Assembly: GCF_044810985.1 (NCBI RefSeq)
Contig: NZ_CP085242.1
Span: forward strand, 62,001-126,000
Reading direction: 5' to 3'
DNA from: Marinospirillum sp031581385
GTDB taxonomy: Bacteria > Pseudomonadota > Gammaproteobacteria > Pseudomonadales > Halomonadaceae
DNA: 64,000 bases
A program made the position numbers and the translations under genes. This document shows positions 1 to 7,609 of this stretch, piece after piece. The notes under the pieces are model-generated. The model was not told the DNA's origin. It worked only from the letters and a program-made list of their open reading frames with translations, and ran no database searches. Within the stretch, counting starts at the first letter, position 1; each line of letters begins with the position of its first letter.

Positions 1-753
1 GAACCGGGTGCCAGGGTGGTCTTCAATGGTGATTTTCATTGGTTTGATACCGACCAGGACTGGTTCACCTGGATTCAGGAAGGTGTTGAGGCTTTTGATG
101 CCCTGGCGGGTAATGTCGAAAAGGAGCTGGGTCGGGCCACTGCCGATGCAGGTTGTGGCTGCGCCTACCCGGAATCTGTGGATCAGGCTGTCGTGGCACG
201 CTCCAATCGAATTCACCAGCGCTTGAAAGAGCAACTGCCCAAGGAGGATCAGCTTCTTGAGAATTTACGAAGTTTGCCTTTGTTTATGAAAGTCCGCGTA
301 GGTGACCGCCCGGTTGCTCTGGTGCATGGTGATGCCACTTCCCTGGCGGGCTGGGGTTTTGATCGTGAAGGGATTGATGAACCTGACCGAAGGGCCAGCA
401 TTCAAAGCTGGCTGCAAGCGGCTGAAGTGGATGCTTTTGCTTCTTCACATACCTGCCAGCCGGTTTGCAGACGTTACCCCGAGGGTGTCGTGATCAATAA
501 CGGTGCTGCGGGGATGCCCAATTTTGCCGATGGGCTTTATGGTGTGGTCACAAGAATTGCAACCCAGCCCGGTTTACTGGAGCCTCTGTACCAGACGGAA
601 TATCAGGGTTTGTATTATCAGGCATTACCGCTGCATTTTGATGCTCAAGCCTGGCAAGAGTGGTTCCTGGATGCCTGGCCTGAAGGTTCGGATGCTTGGT
701 TATCCTATTGGCAAAGAATCAGTCAGGGTACAGGAGTGAAATTATCGGCTTGA
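1..753 (+). CDS. Metallophosphoesterase, 5' end outside window
   Basis: The reading frame is open from base 1 and stops with TGA at 751-753, so the N-terminus is missing. The visible part starts with VVFNGDFHWFD, matching the second metal-binding block (GDxxx) of calcineurin-like phosphoesterases. It continues with a Cys-rich GCGCAYPES segment, then VHGDATSLAGWGF and ASSHTCQPV, which occupy the positions of the later metal-binding GDx and GHTH-like blocks. The substrate cannot be told from sequence. The family is a set of soluble binuclear metal hydrolases. An MFS transporter follows in the same direction 60 bp later, with no visible functional link. The GTG at 16 is internal and not the real start. 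Confidence 0.75.
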   Translation, partial: EPGARVVFNGDFHWFDTDQDWFTWIQEGVEAFDALAGNVEKELGRATADAGCGCAYPESVDQAVVARSNRIHQRLKEQLPKEDQLLENLRSLPLFMKVRVGDRPVALVHGDATSLAGWGFDREGIDEPDRRASIQSWLQAAEVDAFASSHTCQPVCRRYPEGVVINNGAAGMPNFADGLYGVVTRIATQPGLLEPLYQTEYQGLYYQALPLHFDAQAWQEWFLDAWPEGSDAWLSYWQRISQGTGVKLSA

Positions 754-813
754 CACCGGGCTGAGATTGAAACAACATTCAACAACTTGATTGAATGTTA
801 TTGGGGGTTGTCC

Positions 814-2019
814 ATGTCCGGTTTTGTTCACGAAAAACGCAATGTGGCTCTGCTGGTGTTCAGTCAGATGCTGTTTATGATTGCCTCCATCACGGTGATG
901 ACTTTGAGTGGAGTGGTGGGTGTTCAGCTCAGTCCTGATCCTGCTTTGGCCACTCTGCCCATTGCTTTGATGATGCTGGGTACCGTGGCTTCCACCCTGC
1001 CTGCCTCGCTGTTTATGAAAAAAGTCGGTCGTCGCCTGGGTTTTCTGGTGGGTGCCTCTGTCGGCGGTGTGGGCGGCGGCCTGGTTAGTTTTATCGGTAT
1101 TGCCCTGGAATCTTTCTGGCTGTTCGCCGTGGGCAATCTGATCCTGGGTATTTACCAGGGCTTTGCCATGTATTACCGCTTTGCCGCGGCTGATGTAGCC
1201 AGTCCGGCCTTTAAAAGCCGGGCCATTTCTTTTGTCATGGCCGCGGGTGTGGCTGCTGCATTTCTTGGCCCCTGGAATGCCAGCCTTCTGGTGGACTGGA
1301 TCGCTTCAGTTCCTCTGGGTGGCCCCTATCTGATGATTGCCCTTCTGGCCCTGGTGGCGCTGGGTTTGATCAGTCAGTTGCAGGTGCCGCCCAGTGGCGA
1401 GCCGCAAGCCGGTGATCCGCTGCGCCCCATGAAGACGATTGCTGCCCAGCCTGCTTTTGTGGCTGCGGTGATAGCTGGAGCAGTCGGCTATGCAGTCATG
1501 ATGCTGGTGATGACCGCCACTCCCCTGGCCATGCGTTCGGCCGGTTTTGATATGAGTCAGGTGGCTTTTATCATGCAGTGGCATGTGCTGGGTATGTTTG
1601 CCCCTTCGTTCTTTACCGGTGGTTTGATTGCCCGTTTTGGAGTGGAAAAGATTCTGATGATGGGGGCCTTGTTATTGGTGGGTACCGCTGTGGTGGCCAA
1701 TCTTGGTCAGACTCTGAATCATTTCTGGATGGCTCTGGTGCTGCTGGGTGTGGGTTGGAATTTTCTGTTTATCGGTGGCAGTGCGCTCTTGACGCGACTG
1801 CACAGCGAAAGGGAACGCGGCAAGGTACAGGGAGTGAATGATCTGATTATTTTCTCGCTGGTGGCCCTGGGGTCTTTGCTGTCCGGCCAGTTGTTGCATC
1901 ACCTGGGTTGGGAGCTCTTGAACCTGGCCATGTTGGCTCCTGTACTTCTGGTTGCCTTGATTGTTGTCTGGTGGAAAACCAGAGCCGCTGCAACAGCCAG
2001 CAACCAGGAAAGTGCCTAA
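814..2019 (+). CDS. MFS transporter
   Basis: A 401-residue polytopic membrane protein with about 12 hydrophobic segments and the major facilitator layout. A loop after TM2 (LFMKKVGRRLGFLVGA) carries the basic motif A-like signature. ATG 814 was chosen because TTGGGGGT lies just upstream; the frame is open back to TTG 787. The protein ends with a short polar tail. Substrate is unknown: this subgroup of 400-residue MFS proteins is usually annotated only as permease. It converges on the DsrE-like gene, whose stop is 19 bp away. Confidence 0.85.
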   Translation: MSGFVHEKRNVALLVFSQMLFMIASITVMTLSGVVGVQLSPDPALATLPIALMMLGTVASTLPASLFMKKVGRRLGFLVGASVGGVGGGLVSFIGIALESFWLFAVGNLILGIYQGFAMYYRFAAADVASPAFKSRAISFVMAAGVAAAFLGPWNASLLVDWIASVPLGGPYLMIALLALVALGLISQLQVPPSGEPQAGDPLRPMKTIAAQPAFVAAVIAGAVGYAVMMLVMTATPLAMRSAGFDMSQVAFIMQWHVLGMFAPSFFTGGLIARFGVEKILMMGALLLVGTAVVANLGQTLNHFWMALVLLGVGWNFLFIGGSALLTRLHSERERGKVQGVNDLIIFSLVALGSLLSGQLLHHLGWELLNLAMLAPVLLVALIVVWWKTRAAATASNQESA

Positions 2020-2038
2020 ACAAAACCAGGAAGTTTCC

Positions 2039-2383
2039 CTAGAAGACCAGAACCTTGTCTGCTGCTTCAGTGGCTTCTGCCAGTGCATCCATGGTGCTGC
2101 GCTGAGCACCGTCCACCACTTCCTCTTCGGTGATCCCGCGTGCATCCATGCAGGTTCCACACAGGAGAACCTGGCCTTTGCTGGTGACCCGCTTGATCAT
2201 GCGTTCTGTGTTGTAAAAACCATCGGGTGTTTTCTGACCGCTCTTGGCACCGGAAACGGCATCGCCCATCAGAAACACGGTGGTCTCGCTGCCACGTTTG
2301 CTCATGGCATGAGCCAAGCGCAAACCGTTGTAAAGGCGCTCGGTGCCGTAAGGTGGGTCATTGATGATAATTAGGGTTTTCAT
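2039..2383 (-). CDS. DsrE/DsrF-like sulfur-relay family protein
   Basis: A 114-residue protein with the DsrE fold pattern: N-terminal beta strand MKTLIIINDPPYGTER, NGLRLAHAM helix, VFLMGDAV strand, and a conserved Cys pair (Cys75 and Cys78, CGTCMDARG) before the C-terminal helix. Proteins of this family carry persulfide on such a cysteine and pass sulfur between partners. The start has a consensus AGGAGG just upstream (complement of cctcct near 2392). It is transcribed divergently from the ArsR-rhodanese regulator across a 125-bp region that holds a perfect inverted repeat, so co-regulation by that repressor is likely (inference). Confidence 0.82.
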   Translation of the reverse strand: MKTLIIINDPPYGTERLYNGLRLAHAMSKRGSETTVFLMGDAVSGAKSGQKTPDGFYNTERMIKRVTSKGQVLLCGTCMDARGITEEEVVDGAQRSTMDALAEATEAADKVLVF

Positions 2384-2417
2384 TAATTCCTCCTATTCAA
2401 GTTTATGCTTATCAATA

Positions 2418-2437
2418 ATTCAATAAAGTAATTGAAT
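2418..2437. promoter_or_regulatory. Probable ArsR-type operator (perfect inverted repeat)
   Basis: ATTCAAT (2418-2424) and ATTGAAT (2431-2437) form a perfect 7-bp inverted repeat with a 6-bp spacer. It lies in the AT-rich divergent region between the DsrE-like gene and the ArsR-rhodanese gene. Position and symmetry fit an operator controlling both directions. Confidence 0.55.
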
Positions 2438-2508
2438 ATTAGATAGGGTACTGTTGTCCTGTCAAGGCAGGGTGTATCCTTGGGATCTAATATTTTTCAG
2501 AGGTTGCT

Positions 2509-3168
2509 ATGCCCACACCACGTTCACAGCTCTTTGAAACCCTCGCTCAGGTTGGTCGGGCGCTGGGTAATGGTCATCGTCTGGAGTTACTGGAGCGTCT
2601 GGCCCAGGCCGAGGCTTCGGTGGAAGTGTTGGCCACTGCAGCTGAGCTTTCCATTGCCAATGCCTCCCAGCATTTGCAGCATCTGCGTCGGGCGGGGCTG
2701 GTGACAGCACGACGGGAGGGTCGTCAGATGATTTATCGGCTCACGGATGAACGCATCGTGCAATTACTGAACCTGCTGCGTGACGTGGCACAAAGCAATC
2801 TGGCTGAAGTCGAGCGCCTGGTGGGCCGTTTGTTTACTCCTGCCGATGAAGATCAGCCCCTGGAAGCCAAGTCCACCCAGGAGCTTTGGGCTGATCTACA
2901 AGCCGGTCGCGTCCAGTTGCTGGATGTGCGTTCTGAAGACGAATTCCAGGCCGGTCATCTGCCTTCAGCGCTCAACCTTCCAGCCGACCAGTTGGATCAA
3001 CTTCTGGATCGACTGCCCAGGGATCAACCCCTGGTCGCTTATTGTCGTGGCCCTTATTGCGTCCTTTCCCATCAGGTGGTTGAGCGTTTGCGGTCACTGG
3101 GTTTTCAGGTAACCCGCTATGAAGAAGGCTACCCGGAATGGAAAGCGGCTGGCTTGCCGGTGGATTAA
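2509..3168 (+). CDS. ArsR-family repressor fused to rhodanese domain
   Basis: 219 residues. Residues 1-105 form an ArsR-type winged helix (recognition helix near SIANASQHLQHLRRAGLV, wing near ARREGRQMIYRL). Residues 120-219 form a rhodanese domain with LLDVRSEDEFQAGHLPSALNLP and active-site loop CRGPYC (Cys179, Cys184). The winged-helix domain contains no cysteine, so the classical metal or paired-Cys sensing sites of ArsR/BigR proteins are absent. The two rhodanese cysteines are the only cysteines in the protein and are the obvious persulfide-sensing candidates (inference). It faces the DsrE-like gene and precedes the TVP38-reductase gene by about 60 bp. Confidence 0.9.
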   Translation: MPTPRSQLFETLAQVGRALGNGHRLELLERLAQAEASVEVLATAAELSIANASQHLQHLRRAGLVTARREGRQMIYRLTDERIVQLLNLLRDVAQSNLAEVERLVGRLFTPADEDQPLEAKSTQELWADLQAGRVQLLDVRSEDEFQAGHLPSALNLPADQLDQLLDRLPRDQPLVAYCRGPYCVLSHQVVERLRSLGFQVTRYEEGYPEWKAAGLPVD

Positions 3169-3227
3169 GTAAGATTCCAATCTTTTCAGCGACCAAGCCT
3201 TACACTGAATAAAAAAGGATGCTGGTG

Positions 3228-5378
3228 ATGCTGAAAAAACTTCTGCTGCTCTCACTTCTTGCTGCCCTGATTGCTCTGGTCTGGCAATTGGGCTGGCTGG
3301 ATGCGTTGACTTTCGACAATCTGAAACGCCAACAGGGTGAACTGGTGGCCTTTCGCGATGCCCAGCCTTTATTGGTCAGTGGCCTGTATTTTCTGGTTTA
3401 TGTGGGCGTCACGGCACTTTCCCTCCCCGGTGCCACCATCATGACTTTGGCCGGGGGTGCTGTTTTCGGCCTGGGTTGGGGCCTGTTGCTGGTATCCTTT
3501 GCCTCTACCCTGGGTGCGACTCTGGCGATGCTGGTCTCGCGCTTTTTACTGCGGGGCTGGGTCAAACAACGCTTCAGTAAGACCATGCAGAAACTGGATG
3601 CGGGTATTGAAAAAGAGGGTGCTTTTTATCTTTTCGCCCTGCGTCTGGTTCCGGCTTTCCCCTTTTTCGTGATCAATCTGGCCATGGGGCTGACCCGCAT
3701 CAAGGTTTCGACCTACTGGTGGGTCAGTCAGGTCGGGATGCTGGCAGGAACGGTGGTTTATGTGAATGCCGGCACCCAACTGGCACAGATTGCCGGTCCG
3801 GGTGATGTGCTTTCCCTGGAGCTTCTGGTGTCCTTTGCTCTCCTTGGGCTCTTTCCCCTGCTGGCCCGCAAGCTGCTGAACAGCTATCAGAATCGTAAGA
3901 AGTTGCAGGGTTGGAAACGCCCCAAAAGCTTTGATACCAACCTGCTGGTGATTGGTGCCGGAAGTGGGGGCCTGGTGGCGGCTTATATTGCTGCAGCGGT
4001 TAAAGCCAGGGTGACCCTGGTGGAAAAACATCAGATGGGCGGCGACTGCCTGAATACCGGTTGTGTGCCTTCCAAGGCCTTGATTCGTTCGGCGCGCCTG
4101 GCTCAGGAGATGCGCGAAGCTGAAAACTATGGCCTGAAAAGCCGGGAACCGGAAATTGATTTCCAGCAGGTGATGGCGCGAATTCAGCAAGTCATTCAGC
4201 AGATAGAACCGCATGATTCGGTAGAGCGTTATACCGGGCTGGGTGTGGAGGCCAAAGAGGGGTGTGCGCGCCTGGTATCGCCCTGGGAAGTGGAGGTGAC
4301 TCTGAATTCAGGTGAGGTGCAGCGCATCACCAGCCGCAGCATTGTTCTGGCGACTGGGGCTGAGCCTTTTGTACCGGATCTGCCCGGACTGGGTGATGTT
4401 GATTACCTGACTTCGGATAACCTCTGGCAACTTCGGGAACAACCCGAGCGTCTGCTGGTGTTGGGGGGTGGCCCCATTGGCTGTGAACTCAGTCAGGCTT
4501 TTCAGCGTTTGGGTTCTCAGGTCACTCAAGTGGAGCGAGGGTCGCAGTTGCTGCCCCGTGAGGACAGGGATGCCAGTGATGCCGTGCTGAATAAAATGCA
4601 GGCTGAAGGGGTGGCCGTTAAGCTGGAGCACCAGGCTTTGCGTGTTGAAGTGCGTGACCGGGAAAATCTCCTGATTGCCACCAACCCCGAAGGTGAAGAA
4701 GTGGCGTTTGCTTTTGATCGCTTGCTGGTAGCCGTGGGACGCAAGCCGCGCCTGAAAGGTTATGGATTGGAAGAATTGGGTCTTGTGCCTGAAACCGGCA
4801 AAACGCTGGAAACCAATGCCTATCTGCAAACCCTTTTTCCCAATATCTATGCCTGTGGTGATCTGGTGGGGCCTTACCAACTGACCCATGCGGCTTCACA
4901 CCAGGCCTGGCATGCGACGGTCAATGCTTTGTTCGGACATTTGAAATCGTTTAAGGTGGATTACACCTTCCTGCCCTGGGCGACCTTCACCGACCCGGAA
5001 GTGGCCCGAGTGGGTTTGAATGAAAAAGAAGCCAAAGAACAGAAGATCGACTATGAAGTGACCCTTTATGGTATTGATGATCTGGACCGTGCTTTGGCGG
5101 ACAGTCAGGCTTATGGTTTTGTGAAAGTTCTGACACCACCGGGCAAGGATAAAATTCTTGGGGTTACCCTGGTTGGCCCGCATGCCGGAGATCTGCTTGC
5201 CGAGTTTGTGCTGGCCATGAAACATGGCCTGGGGATGAACAAACTTCTGGGGACGATTCATATTTATCCCACTCTGACAGAAGCCAACAAATCTGCCGCC
5301 GGTAACTGGAAAAAGGCTCATGCCCCTGAAGGCGTGCTGCGTTGGCTGAAAAAATACCATGAATGGCGTTTAAACTAG
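3228..5378 (+). CDS. TVP38/DedA-type membrane domain fused to FAD disulfide oxidoreductase
   Basis: About 716 residues. The first 225 or so form a TVP38/TMEM64 (SNARE-associated, DedA-like) membrane domain with helices near residues 8-25, 52-110, 135-190 and 198-218. From about 240 a class I pyridine nucleotide-disulfide oxidoreductase follows: FAD motif GAGSGGL, redox pair in GGDCLNTGCVPSK, NAD(P) motif LGGGPIGCE, second FAD motif NIYACGDL, and dimerisation HIYPTLTE near the C-terminus. This resembles dihydrolipoamide dehydrogenase or mercuric reductase without an N-terminal Hg-binding domain. ATG 3228 lies 9 bp after AAGG; ATG 3219 is an alternative. It follows the sulfur-responsive regulator, so a membrane-bound disulfide or persulfide reductase is plausible, but the substrate is not known. 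Confidence 0.88.
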   Translation: MLKKLLLLSLLAALIALVWQLGWLDALTFDNLKRQQGELVAFRDAQPLLVSGLYFLVYVGVTALSLPGATIMTLAGGAVFGLGWGLLLVSFASTLGATLAMLVSRFLLRGWVKQRFSKTMQKLDAGIEKEGAFYLFALRLVPAFPFFVINLAMGLTRIKVSTYWWVSQVGMLAGTVVYVNAGTQLAQIAGPGDVLSLELLVSFALLGLFPLLARKLLNSYQNRKKLQGWKRPKSFDTNLLVIGAGSGGLVAAYIAAAVKARVTLVEKHQMGGDCLNTGCVPSKALIRSARLAQEMREAENYGLKSREPEIDFQQVMARIQQVIQQIEPHDSVERYTGLGVEAKEGCARLVSPWEVEVTLNSGEVQRITSRSIVLATGAEPFVPDLPGLGDVDYLTSDNLWQLREQPERLLVLGGGPIGCELSQAFQRLGSQVTQVERGSQLLPREDRDASDAVLNKMQAEGVAVKLEHQALRVEVRDRENLLIATNPEGEEVAFAFDRLLVAVGRKPRLKGYGLEELGLVPETGKTLETNAYLQTLFPNIYACGDLVGPYQLTHAASHQAWHATVNALFGHLKSFKVDYTFLPWATFTDPEVARVGLNEKEAKEQKIDYEVTLYGIDDLDRALADSQAYGFVKVLTPPGKDKILGVTLVGPHAGDLLAEFVLAMKHGLGMNKLLGTIHIYPTLTEANKSAAGNWKKAHAPEGVLRWLKKYHEWRLN

Positions 5379-5399
5379 CAGGAGGCAGTCATGCCGTCT

Positions 5400-6119
5400 T
5401 TACTGGATGGTGACGGCTTTCGAGTTTTCCGGTGGCTTTGCGGGGCAGCCGGGATGATCTGCACTGGCACTGAGAACCAGATCCGAATACCAGGCTTTGG
5501 CTTCGACTCCGGCATTGTCACCATCCGTCATCAGTGCCAGAGCCTGGATTTGTGGGTCATTGTTATCAAAGTAAGTGGCAAAATCGGTAGCCAGATTGCG
5601 GCTTTGTGCTACCCAGCGATGCAGGTTTTCGTCACCGGACTGCAAAGCCAGCAGGTGGGCACGGGAGGTGAAGGCATTGGGCCAGGCATTGCCCTGGGGT
5701 TGTTCACTGGCCCAGACATAGTTCAAAGCCTGTACCTGCCAGCGGAATAAACCGGTGGAAGCCACTGCATAGACCCTGGCCGGATAATCATCACCGGCTT
5801 TCGTGGTTTCATTCAAGCCAGGGTAGGTGGTGTTAACCCGCCAGCACCAGTGTAACCAGGGGGTGGCCTGAAGATCCGGCTTGCCTTCCCAGGCCAGACC
5901 CGATGCAGCTTTTCGGGTATGGGCAAAAAGCACTGCTTGTTCACCGGCTGGAACCCTTTGATAATCGGTCTGCTCATGGAAACTTTCGGTTTCCCAGCCC
6001 TGCAAGCCGGTCTCGGAAAAAGCGGGGGGCTGGTCATTGGCGTGAAGGCCATAACTCATAAAGCCCAGAGTCAGCAGGGCCGCAGCCAACTGGTTTTTTT
6101 GCAAAGACAATGGCAACAT
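5400..6119 (-). CDS. DUF3047 family exported protein
   Basis: 239 residues with a signal peptide (MLPLSLQKNQLAAALLTLGF, probable cleavage near HAND). The body fits the DUF3047 family: LHWCWRVNTTYPGLNETTKAGDDYPARVYAVAS, then RNLATDFATYFDNNDPQIQALALMTDGDNAG and a final AWYSDLVL strand. Function is unknown; a periplasmic carbohydrate-binding-like fold is suspected for the family. ATG 6119 follows a GGTGGA Shine-Dalgarno; an in-frame ATG at 6134 is less well placed. It is divergent from the glycosyltransferase gene. Confidence 0.8.
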   Translation of the reverse strand: MLPLSLQKNQLAAALLTLGFMSYGLHANDQPPAFSETGLQGWETESFHEQTDYQRVPAGEQAVLFAHTRKAASGLAWEGKPDLQATPWLHWCWRVNTTYPGLNETTKAGDDYPARVYAVASTGLFRWQVQALNYVWASEQPQGNAWPNAFTSRAHLLALQSGDENLHRWVAQSRNLATDFATYFDNNDPQIQALALMTDGDNAGVEAKAWYSDLVLSASADHPGCPAKPPENSKAVTIQ

Positions 6120-6201
6120 AATTCCACCTTTCAATGAAGAGTACAGCTGATGCTTTTAAGTCGTCAGTCAGCAACACATCTTACACAGTGAGCTTGAAAC
6201 C

Positions 6202-6876
6202 TTGATTCCTGCCAGCATTATTATTCCTGCACTGAATGAAGCCGGGCAATTGCCTGAGCTTCTGGCTGGGCTGCAGGGCCTGCGGGATAAAGGCTGTGAA
6301 TTGATTCTGGTGGATGGTGGCAGTCAGGATGCGACCTGTGCCCTGGCTGAAGGTCAGGTTGACCAACTTTTGAGTAGTGATCCGGGGCGCGCCCAACAAA
6401 TGAATCTGGGAGCAAAGTCAGCACAGAGTGAATGGCTCTTCTTTCTGCACGCCGATACACGCCTTACCCCAGCGGCCCAGGATTGTCTGTTGCGACTGGC
6501 GCACCATTCACCGGCTTGCTGGGGGCGCTTCGATGTCAGTATTCAGGGTCGGCATCCTCTGCTGAAACTGGTCGGCTGGTTGATGAACGGGCGTTCCCGG
6601 CTGACCGGAGTTGCCACCGGCGATCAGTTGATTTTTGTGCATGTCTCCCTGTTCAAGGCCGTGGGTGGTTTTCCTGATCAACCCTTGATGGAAGATGTGG
6701 AAATCAGCAAGCGCCTGAAACAGCGTTATCCTCCCTTGTGCCTGAAGCAAACGGTACTGACTTCAGGTCGGCGCTGGGAGGAAAAGGGACTCTGGTCAAC
6801 CATCTGGTTGATGTGGCGTCTACGCTGGCGCTATTGGCGCGGCATTCCTGCTGAACACCTGGCTAAGGAGTATTGA
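6202..6876 (+). CDS. TIGR04283-type family 2 glycosyltransferase
   Basis: 224 residues of GT-A fold. ASIIIPALNEAGQLPELL opens the domain, LILVDGGSQDAT follows, and FFLHADTRL carries the DxD-equivalent HADT. GDQLIFVHVSLFKAVGGFPDQPLMEDVEISKRL is the acceptor-side block typical of the TIGR04283 group (named from arsenosugar biosynthesis loci). The first usable start is TTG 6202. Its stop overlaps the start of the next gene by 4 bp (TTGA), so the two are translationally coupled. No arsenic genes are nearby, so the arsenosugar name should not be taken literally here. Confidence 0.85.
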   Translation: MIPASIIIPALNEAGQLPELLAGLQGLRDKGCELILVDGGSQDATCALAEGQVDQLLSSDPGRAQQMNLGAKSAQSEWLFFLHADTRLTPAAQDCLLRLAHHSPACWGRFDVSIQGRHPLLKLVGWLMNGRSRLTGVATGDQLIFVHVSLFKAVGGFPDQPLMEDVEISKRLKQRYPPLCLKQTVLTSGRRWEEKGLWSTIWLMWRLRWRYWRGIPAEHLAKEY

Positions 6877-7484
6877 ATTTGGATCTGGCTATTCTTGCCC
6901 GCGCTCCCGTCCCCGGTGAATGCAAAACCCGCCTGATTCCAGAGCTGGGTGCCGAATTTGCCGCACGTCTACAAGCAGACCTGACACGACAAACCATCAG
7001 CGCTGCCCTGGAAGCGGCTATAGGCCGGGTGACCCTCTGGACAGCGGGTGATCGAGAGCATGCCTTTTTTCGACAACTGGCAAAAGACTTTCCCGATCTG
7101 AAATGGACCTCTCAATCGCAAGGTGATCTGGGAGAGCGAATGCATCAGGTTTTTGTCAGCAATGCTGGCAGCACACTATTGCTGGGCAGCGACTGCCCGG
7201 TGATAACACCCCAGCTTTTACAGGATAGTGCAAAGGCTCTGAAGGAATCAGATGCTGTTTTTCTGCCGGCTGAAGATGGCGGCTATGCTCTGGTGGGTTT
7301 GCATCAACCCTGCCGGGCTTTGTTTCAGGGAATCAGTTGGGGAGGCGACCGGGTCATGCAGCAAACCCGTGAACAACTGCAGAACCAGGGCCTGACCTGG
7401 TGTGAACCCCAACAGGTTTGGGATGTTGATTTGCCGGATGATGCCAGACGTTTCCTGAATTTAAAAAACATTACACGGATCTGA
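6873..7484 (+). CDS. TIGR04282 / DUF2064 nucleotidyl- or glycosyltransferase-like protein
   Basis: 203 residues. Starts at TTG 6873 overlapping the upstream stop, with AAGGAG at 6865-6870 as ribosome binding site. Signature blocks: LAILARAPVPGECKTRL, LGERMHQVF, LLLGSDCPVITPQLL, FLPAEDGGYALVGL and VWDVDLPDDARRFL, all typical of DUF2064 (TIGR04282), a CofC/MobA-like nucleotidyltransferase fold. Members nearly always occur next to, or fused to, the TIGR04283 transferase, as here. The pathway is unknown outside the few arsenosugar loci. Confidence 0.85.
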   Translation: MNLDLAILARAPVPGECKTRLIPELGAEFAARLQADLTRQTISAALEAAIGRVTLWTAGDREHAFFRQLAKDFPDLKWTSQSQGDLGERMHQVFVSNAGSTLLLGSDCPVITPQLLQDSAKALKESDAVFLPAEDGGYALVGLHQPCRALFQGISWGGDRVMQQTREQLQNQGLTWCEPQQVWDVDLPDDARRFLNLKNITRI

Positions 7485-7486
7485 AC

Positions 7487-7609
7487 ATGGATCTGCTAAT
7501 CTTGACTGAAATACTGGGAGATGGCTTTGGAAACTTTTCCTTCCTTGGCCTATCTGAAACCGGCGGAATCACTGGATTGGACAGCTTGAAGAGAGAAAAT
7601 CATGTTTGA
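7487..7609 (+). CDS. Possible 40-residue small ORF bridging two genes
   Basis: An ATG two bases after the preceding stop opens a frame MDLLILTEILGDGFGNF... that runs 40 codons and ends with TGA at 7607-7609, overlapping the start of pldA by 8 bp. It fills the whole gap between the transferase and pldA. There is no strong Shine-Dalgarno and no recognisable domain. The exact fit is suggestive but may be chance. Confidence 0.22.
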   Translation: MDLLILTEILGDGFGNFSFLGLSETGGITGLDSLKRENHV

